This document shows, in pieces, positions 8,754 to 18,854 of a DNA stretch of 47,004 nucleotides (position 1 is the stretch's first letter; each line of letters starts with the position of its first letter). Below the pieces are notes generated by a model, which was not told the origin of the DNA, did not search any database, and saw only the letters and a program-made list of their open reading frames with translations. The position numbers were made by a program, and so were the translations under genes. The stretch is from Pseudomonadota bacterium (GTDB lineage Bacteria > Pseudomonadota > Gammaproteobacteria > Burkholderiales > Gallionellaceae): positions 1-47,004 of the forward strand of contig JAJXTH010000019.1 of the NCBI GenBank assembly GCA_021783995.1, in the 5' to 3' direction.

Positions 8754-10594
8754 TATTCTTCCAGCGCCATTTCAAGCTCCAGCCATCCCTCTTCAAGCTC
8801 GCCGACCTTGGCCTGCACGACCTCCCTTCTGGCATTCAGTCCTGCGATGAAGTCCACGCTGCACTCGGCATAGGTTGCCGGTTCCCCGAGCCTCGCATTG
8901 ATCTCTGCGAGCTCCTCCTGCGCCTTCGCCAGCTCCACCTCTATCCTGTTGCGCTTCGATTGCAGCGCCTTTCTCTTCGGCCTGTCAGGTCTGGGTTTGG
9001 GTTCAGGCTTGACCAGATCGGCTTCACGCGGGCGGCGCGATTCCATCCAGCTCCTGTAATCCTCCAGATCGCCAGTAAACAGTTTCGCTTCTCCATCTGC
9101 GACCAGCCAGAGCTCATCGGCCACAGCACGTATCAGACTGCGATCGTGCGACACGATCACCACTGCACCCGCATATTCTTCTAGCGCCAGCGTCAGCGCA
9201 TCGCGCATGTCCAGATCAAGATGGTTGGTCGGTTCGTCGAGCAGCAGCAGATGCGGTTTCTGCCACGCCAGCAACGCCAGCGCCAGACGGCTCTTTTCAC
9301 CGCCAGAAAAACTAGAGACGGGCCTGTTCTCGTCGTTCCCTGCGAGACCGAACCTGCCAAGAAAGGTGCGAAGAACAAGCTCGCTCTCTGTCAGCGCGAT
9401 CCGCTCAAGGTGCATGAGCGGCGTGGCACTGCCGTCCAGATGCTCGAGCTGATGTTGCGCGAAATAACCGATGCCAAGGCCAGGCGTCACGTCGATGCGC
9501 CCAAAAGTCGGCTGAAGTTCGCCCGCCAGAATCTTGATCAGCGTGGACTTGCCCGCACCGTTTGGTCCCAGAAGCGCGATCCGGCTGCCGGCGCGCAACA
9601 CCATGCTGACGTTTCCAAAAAGTTTGCGGTCACCATAGGAAAAGCCCATGTTGTCCAGCCTGATCAGAAGATCCGGGCTGCGCTCCGGCGCTTCTATTTC
9701 AAGCTCGAAGCGGCCCTCCGAAAGATGGGCTGGCGCAATCCTGACCAGCCGCTCCAGCGCCTTGACCCGGCTCTGCGCCTGCCTTGCCTTGGTCGCCTTG
9801 GCGCGAAAACGGCGCACGAAGTCTTCCAGATGCGCAATCTTCTGCTGCTGGCTCTGAAATGCCTGATTCTGCTGAGCGATCCTCTCGGCGCGCGATCGCT
9901 CGAAGTCATCATAGCCGCCCGCATAGACGTCTATCACCGCATCGTGCACATGAGCGATGCGGTTGACCGTGGCATTGAGAAATTCCCTGTCGTGCGAGAC
10001 CAGCAATATGCTGCCGGGATAGCGGGCAAGATATTGTTCCAGCCAAAGGATGGCCTCCAGATCGAGGTGATTGGTCGGTTCGTCGAGCAGCAGCAGATCG
10101 GCGCGATGCATCAGCGCACGCGCCAGGTTCAATCGCATGCGCCAGCCGCCAGAGAAGCTGTCCACCGCGCGCTCTATGCTGTCGGACGCAAAACCCAAGC
10201 CGTTCAGGAGCTGGGCCGCGCGCGCTCTAACCCCATATCCATCCATGCTTTCAAAGCGCTGCTGCGCCTCGAACCATGCGGCATCGTGCTTTTCTTCCGC
10301 CAGCTTCCTTTCGAGTTGCCGAAACTCCGCATCTCCGTCGAGCACAAATTCGATCGCGGGCTGACCCGAAGTGGCGATTTCCTGTTCGACACTGGCAAGC
10401 GTCTTGCCACTTTGCAGCGACACCTCGCCGCCGTCAGGATGAAGTTCCCCCTTTATCAGCCTGAACAGCGTCGACTTGCCGCAGCCGTTGACGCCTACGA
10501 GCCCGATGCGCTGGTTGGCAAAGACCTGCAGATTCGCATTCCGGAACAGGGCTACTCCACCCTGCAGATAGGTCAGATTCAGAATATTGAGCAT
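8753..10594 (-). CDS. yheS: ABC-F family ATPase (YheS-like)
   Basis: This is a soluble twin-ATPase ABC-F protein; the family acts on ribosomes during translation. The start MLNILNLTYLQGG (10594) matches family N-termini and gives 613 residues; an upstream ATG at 10648 adds 18 atypical residues. First cassette: Walker A GVNGCGKST, signature SFSGGWRMRLNLARAL, Walker B LLLLDEPTNHLDLEA. Then a charged linker (FRAKATKARQAQSRVKALERL). Second cassette: GPNGAGKST, SFSGGEKSRLALALL, LLLLDEPTNHLDLDM. The tail is coiled-coil-like and basic. ABC-F subgroup assignment to YheS rests on N-terminal and overall resemblance. It is divergent from the YccA-like gene. Confidence 0.9.
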   Translation of the reverse strand: MLNILNLTYLQGGVALFRNANLQVFANQRIGLVGVNGCGKSTLFRLIKGELHPDGGEVSLQSGKTLASVEQEIATSGQPAIEFVLDGDAEFRQLERKLAEEKHDAAWFEAQQRFESMDGYGVRARAAQLLNGLGFASDSIERAVDSFSGGWRMRLNLARALMHRADLLLLDEPTNHLDLEAILWLEQYLARYPGSILLVSHDREFLNATVNRIAHVHDAVIDVYAGGYDDFERSRAERIAQQNQAFQSQQQKIAHLEDFVRRFRAKATKARQAQSRVKALERLVRIAPAHLSEGRFELEIEAPERSPDLLIRLDNMGFSYGDRKLFGNVSMVLRAGSRIALLGPNGAGKSTLIKILAGELQPTFGRIDVTPGLGIGYFAQHQLEHLDGSATPLMHLERIALTESELVLRTFLGRFGLAGNDENRPVSSFSGGEKSRLALALLAWQKPHLLLLDEPTNHLDLDMRDALTLALEEYAGAVVIVSHDRSLIRAVADELWLVADGEAKLFTGDLEDYRSWMESRRPREADLVKPEPKPRPDRPKRKALQSKRNRIEVELAKAQEELAEINARLGEPATYAECSVDFIAGLNARREVVQAKVGELEEGWLELEMALEE

Positions 10595-10655
10595 GATGAC
10601 ATGATAACAGAGGGGATAGCCATGATGCGGACAGGGCTCCAAATTCAATTCGGGA

Positions 10656-10684
10656 TTGCAACTTTTGCAATACTTCGTTAGTCT
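10656..10684 (+). promoter_or_regulatory. Sigma-70-like promoter for the YccA/BI-1 family gene
   Basis: TTGCAA (10656-10661), a 17-base spacer and TAGTCT (10679-10684) lie 38 bases before the ATG at 10722. The same -10 hexamer with a 17-base spacer also occurs before the Cus operon. Predicted by eye only. Confidence 0.4.
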
Positions 10685-10721
10685 GATGCATGTCGTTCCA
10701 TCAATTTCAGGAGTACAACAA

Positions 10722-11411
10722 ATGCAATACCCGAATCAATTCGCAACCACCACAGGCTCGCTTGTGGCAGAGCAAAACCGTGTGCTACGCAACACTTACA
10801 TGATGCTGGCAATGACCATGATTCCGACTGTCATCGGCGCATTCATCGGCGTGTCCATCAATTTCTCCTTCATGATGCTGCACCCTGTGATGGGCTCCCT
10901 GATGATGTTCGGCGCGATGATGGGCCTCTTGTTCGCGGTCACCGCGCTGCGCGACAGCGCATGGGGCATACTGGCGCTGCTCTGCTTCACGCTGGTCGCC
11001 GGCATCTTCCTGGGCCCCATGCTGCAGTTCGCGCTGCATCTCAGGAATGGCGCCCAGCTGATCGGCCTTTCAGCAGGCGGCACCGGCCTGATATTCTTCA
11101 GCCTGGCCACCATCGCCACGGTCACCAGGAAGGATTTTAGCTTCATGGGCAAATTCCTGTTCATCGGGCTGATCCTGCTGGTGATCGCATCGCTTGCCAA
11201 CATGTTCTTCGCGATCCCCGCTCTCAGCCTGACCATATCCGCGATCGCGGTGCTGATCTTCTCGGCCTACATCATGTTTGACATCAGCCGCATCGTTCAG
11301 GGCGGCGAGACCAATTACGTGATGGCCACGATGTCGCTTTATCTCGACATCTACAACATCTTCGTCAACCTCCTGAACCTCTTGATGGCTTTCAGCGGCG
11401 AGAGGGACTGA
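10722..11411 (+). CDS. Bax inhibitor-1 / YccA family membrane protein
   Basis: The start is ATG 10722 ([15 protein letters not shown]) after a CAGGAG ribosome site, giving 229 residues. Seven hydrophobic segments follow, among them [38 protein letters not shown], and the diagnostic C-terminal region [39 protein letters not shown], split here as [16 protein letters not shown] and [19 protein letters not shown]. This is the BI-1/YccA/YbhL family; E. coli YccA modulates the FtsH protease at the inner membrane. A clear terminator follows, so it is probably monocistronic. Confidence 0.9.
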   Translation: MQYPNQFATTTGSLVAEQNRVLRNTYMMLAMTMIPTVIGAFIGVSINFSFMMLHPVMGSLMMFGAMMGLLFAVTALRDSAWGILALLCFTLVAGIFLGPMLQFALHLRNGAQLIGLSAGGTGLIFFSLATIATVTRKDFSFMGKFLFIGLILLVIASLANMFFAIPALSLTISAIAVLIFSAYIMFDISRIVQGGETNYVMATMSLYLDIYNIFVNLLNLLMAFSGERD

Positions 11412-11427
11412 TCATTCCAGACCAGAG

Positions 11428-11450
11428 GCGGCCGCAAGGCCGCCTTTTTC
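11428..11450 (+). terminator. Rho-independent terminator after the YccA-like gene
   Basis: GGCGGCC (11428-11434), loop GCAA, GGCCGCC (11439-11445) and then TTTTT form a textbook intrinsic terminator, 16 bases after the stop codon. Confidence 0.9.
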
Positions 11451-11469
11451 ATGCACCACATTGTGCAGC

Positions 11470-11484
11470 GCGGGAATTTCCCGC
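11470..11484. promoter_or_regulatory. Inverted repeat upstream of tex
   Basis: GCGGGAA (11470-11476) and TTCCCGC (11478-11484) form a near-perfect palindrome around one T, about 55 bases before the tex start and after the preceding terminator. It may be an operator; no regulator is implied. Confidence 0.25.
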
Positions 11485-11539
11485 CCTTCAGGTCTGCAGA
11501 AATACCCTTGCCATTCCGACTCAAACCGTATATCCGCTT

Positions 11540-13873
11540 ATGCTCCCTCCCATAGAACAACGACTCGCCCAGGAACTTTCCGCAAGAGCCGCACAGGTCA
11601 AGGCCGCCATCCAGCTATTGGACGAAGGCGCGACCGTTCCTTTCATCTCGCGCTACCGCAAGGAAGCCACTGGAGGTCTGGACGACATCCAGTTGCGACT
11701 GCTCGAAGAGCGCCTGATCTACCTTCGCGAGCTCGAAGCACGCCGCTCTTCCATCATCTCTTCCATCACGGAACAGGGAAAGATGACGCCCGCCCTGCTC
11801 GATGCGATTTCTCATGCTGCGGACAAGACACACCTCGAAGACCTGTATCTTCCCTACAAGCCCAAGCGCAGGACGAAGGCCCAGATCGCGCGGGAGGCGG
11901 GCCTGGATGCGCTGGCCGATGCGCTGCTTGCCGACCCGACGCTGGTTCCGGAAGATGAGGCCATGAAATATCTGAAAGTGCCTTTCAGCACGGAGCACGG
12001 CGAAAACCCGGGCGTGCCTGACGCCAAGTCCGCACTGGACGGCGCGCGCCAGATACTGATGGAGCGCTTCAGCGAAGACGCAGGCCTCCTGCAATCCTTG
12101 AGGGAATATGTGCAGGATCACGGTGTGATAGAGGCGCGCGTGGTAGACGGAAAACAGGAGATGGCTGCTAAGTACAGCGACTACTTCAAGCATGTCGAAC
12201 CGCTCAGGAACATACCTTCGCACCGCATGCTGGCGATATTGCGCGGCCAGCGCGAAGAACTGCTCACGGCAGAACTGCGCCTGGACAGCGAAGCCGAAAA
12301 ACCTTCGATGATCACACCCCACAATCCCTGCGAGGCGCGCATCGCTGCACGCTTCGGCATCGGGCAACTCAACAGGCCCGCTGACAAATGGCTGCTCGAC
12401 ACCGTGCGCTGGACCTGGCGCGTTAAGGCATTCCCGCACCTGCAATCGGAGCTGATGGGAACTGCGAAATCGCAATCCGAGCTTGAGGCGATCCACGTGT
12501 TTTCCCGCAACCTGAAGGATCTGCTGCTGGCCTCACCTGCAGGCCCGCGCGCGACGATGGGCCTGGATCCTGGCATACGCACCGGGGTCAAGGTTGCCGT
12601 GGTCGACGAAACGGGCAAACTTGTCGATACCGCAGTGATTTATCCGCATCAGCCGAAGAACGACTGGGATGGCTCTCTGCATGTGCTTTCCCGACTCGCC
12701 GAAAAACATCGCGTCAGGCTGATCGCGATAGGCAATGGAACGGCCTCCCGCGAAACAGACAAGCTGGCCCACGACCTCATCAGACAGCACCCCGAGCTCA
12801 ATCTTGCCAGCGTCGTCGTGTCCGAGGCTGGCGCATCGGTATATTCGGCTTCGGAATTCGCATCCAAGGAGCTGCCGGATCTAGATGTGTCTTTGCGCGG
12901 CGCAGTCTCCATCGCAAGGCGGCTGCAGGATCCACTGGCGGAGCTTGTCAAGATAGACCCGAAGTCCATAGGTGTCGGACAGTACCAGCACGACGTCAGC
13001 CAGACGCAGCTCGCGCGCACGCTGGATGCCGTGGTCGAGGACTGCGTTAACGCAGTGGGCGTGGATGTGAACACCGCATCTATCCCGCTGCTCTCCCGCG
13101 TATCCGGCCTCAGCAGCAGTGTGGCGCAGAGCATCGTCAGCTTCCGGGACAGCCGTGGTCGTTTCAGCACAAGAGAAGAACTGAAAAAGGTTCCGCGCCT
13201 GGGAGAAAAGACGTTCGAACAGGCGGCAGGGTTTCTGCGCATCATGCATGGCGACAATCCGCTGGATGCATCGACCGTGCATCCCGAATCCTATCCACTG
13301 GTCGAGCGCATCTTGCAGGACATCAGACAGGACATCAAGGCGTTGATAGGAAACACCGCGCTTCTGAAATCCATAGAGCCTGCGCGCTATGCGAGCGAGC
13401 AGTTCGGCATCCCGACCATCGCCGACATCCTCAAGGAACTCGAAAAACCTGGCCGCGATCCCCGCCCCGAATTCATCACGGCGAAATTCAGGGAAGGCGT
13501 GGAACAGATGTCCGATCTCGAGCCCGGCATGATGCTAGAAGGAGTGATCACCAATGTCGCCGCCTTCGGCGCGTTCGTCGACATAGGCGTGCATCAGGAC
13601 GGCCTTGTGCACATCTCCGCTCTGTCGGACACTTTCGTCAAGGACCCGCACAGCGTGGTGAAGGCTGGGCAGATCGTCAAGGTCAGGGTGCTGGAGGTCA
13701 ACGAAAAGCGCCGCCGCATCTCTCTGACCATGCGGCTTTCCGACAAGGCGCCGCTTGCGGATGTCAAACAACGAGACATGCAAAGACCGCCCGCCATCCC
13801 CAAAAAAACGGCTAATACGAATGCCGCCCCCAATGCGATGGCAGCAGCCTTTGCGAAAATCAGGACATCATGA
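11540..13873 (+). CDS. tex: Transcription accessory protein Tex (S1 RNA-binding)
   Basis: Tex is a conserved cytosolic nucleic-acid-binding protein linked to transcription and RNA metabolism. The 777-residue product shows the N-terminal Tex domain ([24 protein letters not shown]), [20 protein letters not shown], a YqgF-like domain starting [19 protein letters not shown] (about 341), a helix-hairpin-helix region ([20 protein letters not shown]), and a C-terminal S1 domain ([20 protein letters not shown], about 662-735). Length and domain order match the family. No strong ribosome site precedes the ATG, but the N-terminus aligns with known Tex starts. A GldC-like gene follows 12 bases later. 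Confidence 0.96.
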   Translation: MLPPIEQRLAQELSARAAQVKAAIQLLDEGATVPFISRYRKEATGGLDDIQLRLLEERLIYLRELEARRSSIISSITEQGKMTPALLDAISHAADKTHLEDLYLPYKPKRRTKAQIAREAGLDALADALLADPTLVPEDEAMKYLKVPFSTEHGENPGVPDAKSALDGARQILMERFSEDAGLLQSLREYVQDHGVIEARVVDGKQEMAAKYSDYFKHVEPLRNIPSHRMLAILRGQREELLTAELRLDSEAEKPSMITPHNPCEARIAARFGIGQLNRPADKWLLDTVRWTWRVKAFPHLQSELMGTAKSQSELEAIHVFSRNLKDLLLASPAGPRATMGLDPGIRTGVKVAVVDETGKLVDTAVIYPHQPKNDWDGSLHVLSRLAEKHRVRLIAIGNGTASRETDKLAHDLIRQHPELNLASVVVSEAGASVYSASEFASKELPDLDVSLRGAVSIARRLQDPLAELVKIDPKSIGVGQYQHDVSQTQLARTLDAVVEDCVNAVGVDVNTASIPLLSRVSGLSSSVAQSIVSFRDSRGRFSTREELKKVPRLGEKTFEQAAGFLRIMHGDNPLDASTVHPESYPLVERILQDIRQDIKALIGNTALLKSIEPARYASEQFGIPTIADILKELEKPGRDPRPEFITAKFREGVEQMSDLEPGMMLEGVITNVAAFGAFVDIGVHQDGLVHISALSDTFVKDPHSVVKAGQIVKVRVLEVNEKRRRISLTMRLSDKAPLADVKQRDMQRPPAIPKKTANTNAAPNAMAAAFAKIRTS

Positions 13874-13885
13874 GATGGAGATCGA

Positions 13886-14215
13886 ATGAAGCAATCAGAA
13901 ATCAATTTCAGCGTCACGCTGAATGAAAAAAACATGCCCGCGAAGATCGACTGGTCTGCGACCGACGGCGGGGTCAGGAGCAGCACGCCCGCGGTCATGA
14001 TGTCCGTCTGGGATCAGGCGACGAAAAACACGCTGCGCATAGACCTCTGGACCACCGAGATGAGAGTGGACGACATGAAGCGGTTCCATCATCAGACGCT
14101 TCTGACGATGGCCGACACGCTGGAGCGCGCAACAGGTGAAAGGGATGCAGCCAAAGCGATGCGCGACTTCGCCCGGGAATTCGGCGAACGCCTGGGCCTC
14201 TTCAAGCGCACCTGA
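13886..14215 (+). CDS. GldC-like protein
   Basis: The 109-residue protein resembles GldC, first described in Flavobacterium gliding loci and also found in non-gliding proteobacteria. It is soluble, has no signal peptide and no Cys. Recognisable blocks are MKQSEINFSVTLNEKNMPAK, IDWSATDGG, an SVWDQATKNTLRIDLWTTEM core, the VDDMKRFHHQTLLTMADTLE helix and a final helical segment ending FGERLGLF. The role is not established; a gliding function should not be assumed. It lies 12 bases after tex and is probably co-transcribed with it; it converges on cysS. Confidence 0.75.
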   Translation: MKQSEINFSVTLNEKNMPAKIDWSATDGGVRSSTPAVMMSVWDQATKNTLRIDLWTTEMRVDDMKRFHHQTLLTMADTLERATGERDAAKAMRDFAREFGERLGLFKRT

Positions 14216-14216
14216 G

Positions 14217-15608
14217 TCATCCACGCCGCCAACTCGTGCCTTGAGCGGTATCCTCGAGCACGATGCCGGCCTCCAGAAGCTCCTTGCGGATCTTGTCGGC
14301 CTGGGCATAGTTCTTCGCCTTCTTGGCTTCGTTGCGAGCCGCGATCTGAGAATTGATTGCGGCATCGTCAAGACCGCCAGAACCCCCTTGCAGGAATTCT
14401 GTCGCGTCGCGCTCTAGCAATCCAAGCACAAGGCCCAGCGATTTAAGCTGTCCAGCCAGTTGAAGCGACTGGCTCCGGTTCACCTCATTGGCGAGATCGA
14501 ACAGAACCGCGATGGCTTCCGAAGTGTTGAAGTCGTCGTCCATCGCGGCCTTGAATCGCTGCGCATGGGGTTCGTTCCAGTTTACTCCCTCTCCCTCCGG
14601 GAGAAGGGCAAGAGGAGAGGGAACGCACTTGAGCGCCGTATATAGCCTCGAGAGCGCACCCTTTGCGTCGTCGAGATGCGCATCCGAGTAATTCAACGGG
14701 CTGCGGTAATGCGCGCGCAATATGAAGAATCGGACCACCTCGGGGTCGTAACGCTCGAGCACCTCCCTGATCGTGAAGAAATTCCCGAGCGACTTCGACA
14801 TCTTCTCATTGTCCACGCGCACGAAACCGTTGTGCATCCAGTAGTTCACGAACTGGCACCGGTTCGCGCCCTCGGACTGGGCTATCTCGTTCTCGTGATG
14901 AGGAAACTGCAGATCGGCTCCGCCGCCGTGTATGTCGAAGTGCTCTCCCAGAAGCCTAGAACTCATCGCCGAGCATTCGATGTGCCAGCCGGGGCGCCCC
15001 TTGCCCCACTTCGAGTCCCACTTCACCTCGTCAGGTTCATCACTCCTGGCATGCTTCCACAGCACGAAGTCCAGCGGATCGTTCTTGTTCGAATCCACTT
15101 CCACGCGTTCGCCCGCGCGCAGATCTTCCAGAGATTTTCCGGAGAGTTTGCCGTAGCCTGCAAACTTCCTCACCGAAAAATTCACATCACTGTCCGCCGC
15201 CTGATAGGCGAGCTCGTTTTTTTCCAGACGCTCTATCATGGAAAGCATCTCGGGAACGAATTGCGTGGCCTTAGGCTCATGGTCCGGGCGCTCTACGCCC
15301 AAAGCGTCCGCATCTTCGTGCATCGCATCGATGAAACGTTTCGTTAGCGCATGGATGGATTCCTTGTTCTCGCCTGCGCGCCTGATGATCTTGTCATCGA
15401 TGTCGGTGATGTTCCTCACATAGGTCACGTCATAACCCGAAGCTTTCAGCCATCTTTGCACCATGTCGAACACCACCATCACGCGCGCATGACCCAGATG
15501 GCAGTAGTCGTAAACCGTCATGCCGCACACATACATGCCGACATGACCGGGCTTTATGGGTTTGAATTCCTGCTTTTCGCGATTCAGGGTATTGTAGATT
15601 TTCAGCAT
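14217..15608 (-). CDS. cysS: Cysteinyl-tRNA synthetase
   Basis: This enzyme charges tRNA-Cys. The start [15 protein letters not shown] at 15608 gives 463 residues, the usual length. Motifs: [16 protein letters not shown] (Zn ligand Cys and HIGH-type site), [18 protein letters not shown] (Zn ligands) and KMSKSLGNF. The C-terminal helical domain contains, at about residues 329-342, a segment reading [13 protein letters not shown] that is encoded by a dispersed palindromic repeat (see separate entry). The gene starts two bases after the DUF4870 gene, in a glnS-DUF4870-cysS run. It converges on the GldC-like gene with one base between the stops. Confidence 0.96.
   Translation of the reverse strand: MLKIYNTLNREKQEFKPIKPGHVGMYVCGMTVYDYCHLGHARVMVVFDMVQRWLKASGYDVTYVRNITDIDDKIIRRAGENKESIHALTKRFIDAMHEDADALGVERPDHEPKATQFVPEMLSMIERLEKNELAYQAADSDVNFSVRKFAGYGKLSGKSLEDLRAGERVEVDSNKNDPLDFVLWKHARSDEPDEVKWDSKWGKGRPGWHIECSAMSSRLLGEHFDIHGGGADLQFPHHENEIAQSEGANRCQFVNYWMHNGFVRVDNEKMSKSLGNFFTIREVLERYDPEVVRFFILRAHYRSPLNYSDAHLDDAKGALSRLYTALKCVPSPLALLPEGEGVNWNEPHAQRFKAAMDDDFNTSEAIAVLFDLANEVNRSQSLQLAGQLKSLGLVLGLLERDATEFLQGGSGGLDDAAINSQIAARNEAKKAKNYAQADKIRKELLEAGIVLEDTAQGTSWRRG
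14584..14623. repeat. Palindromic dispersed repeat within cysS
   Basis: The stretch has arms CCCTCTCC (14587-14594) and GGAGAGGG (14614-14621), with an alternative inner stem CTCCC/GGGAG around TCC. This CCCTCTCCC...GGGAG...GGAGAGGG pattern is a familiar short intergenic repeat in proteobacteria. Here it lies inside the cysS frame and reads through as [12 protein letters not shown], the usual translation of such repeats. Confidence 0.7.
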
Positions 15609-15610
15609 GA

Positions 15611-15943
15611 TCAGAAGGTCATGGGTTTGTTTTCGTTGAGGTTCAGCCAGCCCTTGACGATGCGATAGATGATCCAGATGAAATTGGCTGCGAGGATGAA
15701 CATGCCTATCAAGAAGAAGAATGTCGCCCCGCCTATCACCGCCCACAGCATACCGAACCAGAATGTGCGGATCTGCCAGCGGAAATGGCTCTCGAGCCAG
15801 GTGCCCGCCACCTCGTCCTTTTTCACATAGTTGATGATGATACCGACGATCGCCGTGATGCCCGCAAAATAGGAAAGCGCATAGAGCACATACACTACCT
15901 GCGTCAGGCTCTTAAGCGACTGAAGGCGCTCGTCATCCATCAT
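15611..15943 (-). CDS. DUF4870-family small inner-membrane protein
   Basis: The 110-residue protein has three hydrophobic segments: [40 protein letters not shown] and [19 protein letters not shown]. The pattern (soluble start, first helix, a charged turn with [20 protein letters not shown], two helices, then a short tail) matches the DUF4870 family of small membrane proteins without known function. It overlaps glnS by four bases (ATGA) and ends two bases before cysS, so it is tightly coupled to two aminoacyl-tRNA synthetase genes. Confidence 0.85.
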   Translation of the reverse strand: MMDDERLQSLKSLTQVVYVLYALSYFAGITAIVGIIINYVKKDEVAGTWLESHFRWQIRTFWFGMLWAVIGGATFFFLIGMFILAANFIWIIYRIVKGWLNLNENKPMTF

Positions 15944-17604
15944 GCCTGCTCCCTGGTCCAGGAATCCTTCAGCGTCACGGTGCGGTTGAATACCAGACTC
16001 CCTGGCTTGTGATCCCTGCGGTCAGTGCAGAAATAGCCCAGACGCTCGAACTGGTAGTGTGTCTCCGGAGCGGATTCCTTCACAGAAGCCTCGACCCAGC
16101 CCTGAACGACCTTCAACGAATCGGGATTCAGGTAGTTCGAGAAATCCACATCCCTGTCTGCGTCCGGCCTTGCGACCGTGAACAGCCTGTCGTAAAGCCT
16201 GATCTCCGCAGGCAGCGCATGCTCGCAGGAAAGGAAGTGGATCACGCCCTTGACCTTGCGTCCCTCCGGATTCTTGCCGAGCGTCGCATGGTCTATGCTG
16301 CATTTGAGTTCGACCACATTGCCGCTTGAGTCCTTCACGGCCTCGTCGCAACGCATCACATAGCTGTGGCGCAGCCTCACCTCGCCGCCCAGAGTCAGGC
16401 GTTTCCAGCCTGCCGGCGGGACTTCTGCAAAGTCGTCCGCCTCGATGTAAAGCTCGCGCCCGAAAGGCACGGCGCGCTTCCCGAGCTCGGGGAGATTGGG
16501 ATGGAAATCCGCCTCGCGCGCCTCTGCCCCTTCGAAGTTGCTGATCGTCACCTTCAACGGGTTGATGATCGCCATCACGCGCGGCGCACGTGGCTCCAGG
16601 TCTTCGCGTATCGCGCCTTCCATGATCGCCATGTCCACGCTGTTCTCGCTCTTGGATACGCCGATGCGCCTGGCGAACTCGCGCAAACCGCTCGCGGTAT
16701 AGCCCCTGCGGCGCATGCCCTGTATGGTCGGCATGCGCGGATCGTCCCAGCCCGAAACCTTCTTCTCGTTCACGAGCTGCAGAAGCTTCCTCTTGCTGGT
16801 GATGGTGTAGTGCAATTCGAGCCTCGAGAATTCGTACTGACGGGGATGACATGCTACGCTCACGTTGTCGAGAACCCAGTCGTACAAAGGCCTGTGGTCC
16901 TCGAACTCCAGCGTGCAGATCGAATGCGTGATGGCTTCCAGTGCATCGGAGATGCAGTGCGTGTAGTCGTACATCGGATAGATGCACCACGCATCTCCAG
17001 TGCGAATATGGTGAGCGCGGCGTATCCGGTAGATCACCGGATCGCGCATGTTGATGTTGCTTGACGCCATGTCTATCTTTGCGCGCAGCACCCTTGCGCC
17101 GTCAGCAAACTCCCCTGCCCTCATGCGCCCGAAGAGATCGAGGTTCTCGTCGATCGAACGGTCGCGATACGGACTGTTTTTTCCCGGCTCTGTCAGCGTG
17201 CCGCGGTATTCGCGCATCTCCTCGGGAGTAAGGTCGTCAACATAGGCCAGTCCCTTTTGGATCAGCTCGACTGCGAACGCATAAAGCTCTTCGAAATAGT
17301 CGGACGCCCACCTGACTTCTCCGTCCCACTGGAAGCCAAGCCAGCGCACGTCCTCTTGTATGGACTGCGCATATTCGAAGCTTTCCTTCTCGGGGTTGGT
17401 GTCGTCGAAGCGCAGATTGCACTTTCCCTGGTAATCCACGGCAAGTCCGAAATTCAGGCAGATGGATTTTGCATGCCCGACATGCAAGTAGCCGTTGGGC
17501 TCCGGCGGGAAACGCGTGACGATGCTGCTGTGCTTGCCCGAAGCAAGGTCCGCATCGATGATGGTTCGGATAAAATTTGATACCGGGGTGTTCGCCGTGC
17601 TCAT
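15940..17604 (-). CDS. glnS: Glutaminyl-tRNA synthetase
   Basis: GlnS charges tRNA-Gln directly with glutamine. The 554-residue protein starts [17 protein letters not shown], with the HIGH region [19 protein letters not shown] (about 30-48), [11 protein letters not shown], the KMSKS-like TSKRKL followed by [20 protein letters not shown], and the GlnRS-specific C-terminal beta-barrel domain with [11 protein letters not shown] near the end. Presence of GlnRS agrees with a beta- or gammaproteobacterial origin. It leads the glnS-DUF4870-cysS run and is divergent from the TPR gene at 17763. Confidence 0.97.
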   Translation of the reverse strand: MSTANTPVSNFIRTIIDADLASGKHSSIVTRFPPEPNGYLHVGHAKSICLNFGLAVDYQGKCNLRFDDTNPEKESFEYAQSIQEDVRWLGFQWDGEVRWASDYFEELYAFAVELIQKGLAYVDDLTPEEMREYRGTLTEPGKNSPYRDRSIDENLDLFGRMRAGEFADGARVLRAKIDMASSNINMRDPVIYRIRRAHHIRTGDAWCIYPMYDYTHCISDALEAITHSICTLEFEDHRPLYDWVLDNVSVACHPRQYEFSRLELHYTITSKRKLLQLVNEKKVSGWDDPRMPTIQGMRRRGYTASGLREFARRIGVSKSENSVDMAIMEGAIREDLEPRAPRVMAIINPLKVTISNFEGAEAREADFHPNLPELGKRAVPFGRELYIEADDFAEVPPAGWKRLTLGGEVRLRHSYVMRCDEAVKDSSGNVVELKCSIDHATLGKNPEGRKVKGVIHFLSCEHALPAEIRLYDRLFTVARPDADRDVDFSNYLNPDSLKVVQGWVEASVKESAPETHYQFERLGYFCTDRRDHKPGSLVFNRTVTLKDSWTREQA

Positions 17605-17712
17605 GCGATGGCTTTCTCGATAGGGTTAAGGCAAGAACTTTCGATGAATTTTACCCGAAATCGTCAGGACGTTTTCGGCAAATGAAGGCCCTGTGAAAAA
17701 GTGTCAGTTATT

Positions 17713-17721
17713 TGGTAGAAT
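17713..17721 (+). promoter_or_regulatory. Extended -10 promoter candidate for the envelope operon
   Basis: TGG followed by TAGAAT (17716-17721) fits an extended -10 element about 42 bases before the ATG at 17763. No good -35 was seen. Confidence 0.3.
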
Positions 17722-17762
17722 CTATGGATAGCTGGATATACTCACAGGACACGAATCAACCG

Positions 17763-18854
17763 ATGAACATATTGAATCACCTCCCCCGCTTAAAATTGCC
17801 TGTCGCCATGCTGTTAGCCGGTCTGCTGCTGAGTGCAAATGCAGACGCCGATGAATTGCAGGATGCAACCCAGCTCTTCAAACAGGGGCAGCAAAGCCAG
17901 GCGCTCAGCAAGGTGAACAGCTTCCTTGCCGGCAAGCCCAAGGATGCGCAGGGACGTTTTCTGAAAGGACTGATACTTACAGAGCAGAACAAGACGGCAG
18001 ACGCAATCAAGATTTTTTCAGATCTGACACAGGATTATCCGGAGCTTCCCGAGCCATACAACAACCTTGCCGTGCTTTATGCAAGCCAGGGCCAGTATGA
18101 CAAGGCAAGATCATCCCTGGAGATGGCGATACGCACGCATCCAAGCTATGCGACAGCGCATGAGAACCTGGGCGACATCTATGCAAAGATGGCGAGCCAG
18201 GCCTACAACCGCGCATTGCAGCTCGACAGCAGCAACACTGCGACACAGACCAAGCTTGCGATGATACAGGACCTGTTCTCGGAGAAACCGCATTCCGGCC
18301 AGCGCACCGTGATTTGCAGCAAACCTGCAGCGGATGTGCCCAAGGCAGCCGCAACGGCTCCTGCAGTTGCTCCTGCAGCCCCTCAGCCAGCGCCAACCAG
18401 GATTGCAACCAAGGAACCCGCCGCTGCAAAGGCGCCCGTTCCAGAAACTGTCAAAACTCATGAGGTAGCCAAATCGCCCGAAGCAGCAAAGCCCTCGGAA
18501 GATGCGGCGCCCGCAGCCGACAAGGCAATAGCAAAGACCGTCGACGACTGGGCTGATGCATGGTCCTCCAGGAACGTGAAGAAATATCTTTCGTATTATG
18601 CGAGCGACTTCAAGACACCCAACGGGGAAAGCCGCTCATCGTGGGCCAGCATGCGCCGTGACCGCATCAGCAAACCCAAGCGCATAGAGATCAAGGTTAG
18701 TCACCTGAAAATACGGCTTGCCGACGACAGCCATGCGACCGTCAGCTTCCATCAGGATTACAAGGCAAGCAACTTCAAATCCTCCGGCCCCAAGACACTG
18801 CTGATGGTCAAGTCCGGAAACAGCTGGCACATACAGGAAGAGCGCGCAGATTGA
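17763..18854 (+). CDS. Secreted TPR protein with C-terminal NTF2-like (Cds6-type) domain
   Basis: Starting at ATG 17763 (MNILNHLPRLKLPVAM) the product has 363 residues and a signal peptide ending near SANADA. An upstream in-frame start at 17712 would hide the signal. Residues about 30-165 are TPR-like (LFKQGQQSQALSKVNSFL, DAIKIFSDLTQDYPELPEPY, YNNLAVLYASQGQYDKARSS). An Ala/Pro/Lys linker (about 185-255) leads to a C-terminal domain (VDDWADAWSSRNVKKYLSYY) whose pattern recurs at the C-terminus of the next gene's product and resembles the NTF2-like domain of Cds6-type L,D-transpeptidase partners. The stop overlaps the next ATG by one base. It is probably periplasmic and part of peptidoglycan modification. 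Confidence 0.82.
   Translation: MNILNHLPRLKLPVAMLLAGLLLSANADADELQDATQLFKQGQQSQALSKVNSFLAGKPKDAQGRFLKGLILTEQNKTADAIKIFSDLTQDYPELPEPYNNLAVLYASQGQYDKARSSLEMAIRTHPSYATAHENLGDIYAKMASQAYNRALQLDSSNTATQTKLAMIQDLFSEKPHSGQRTVICSKPAADVPKAAATAPAVAPAAPQPAPTRIATKEPAAAKAPVPETVKTHEVAKSPEAAKPSEDAAPAADKAIAKTVDDWADAWSSRNVKKYLSYYASDFKTPNGESRSSWASMRRDRISKPKRIEIKVSHLKIRLADDSHATVSFHQDYKASNFKSSGPKTLLMVKSGNSWHIQEERAD

Noticed and set aside
9221-10681. Open frame of 486 codons on the plus strand
   Set aside because: It is antisense to yheS and has no family signature or ribosome site.
11615-12496. Open frame of 293 codons on the minus strand
   Set aside because: It lies inside tex on the other strand and shows no conserved motif.
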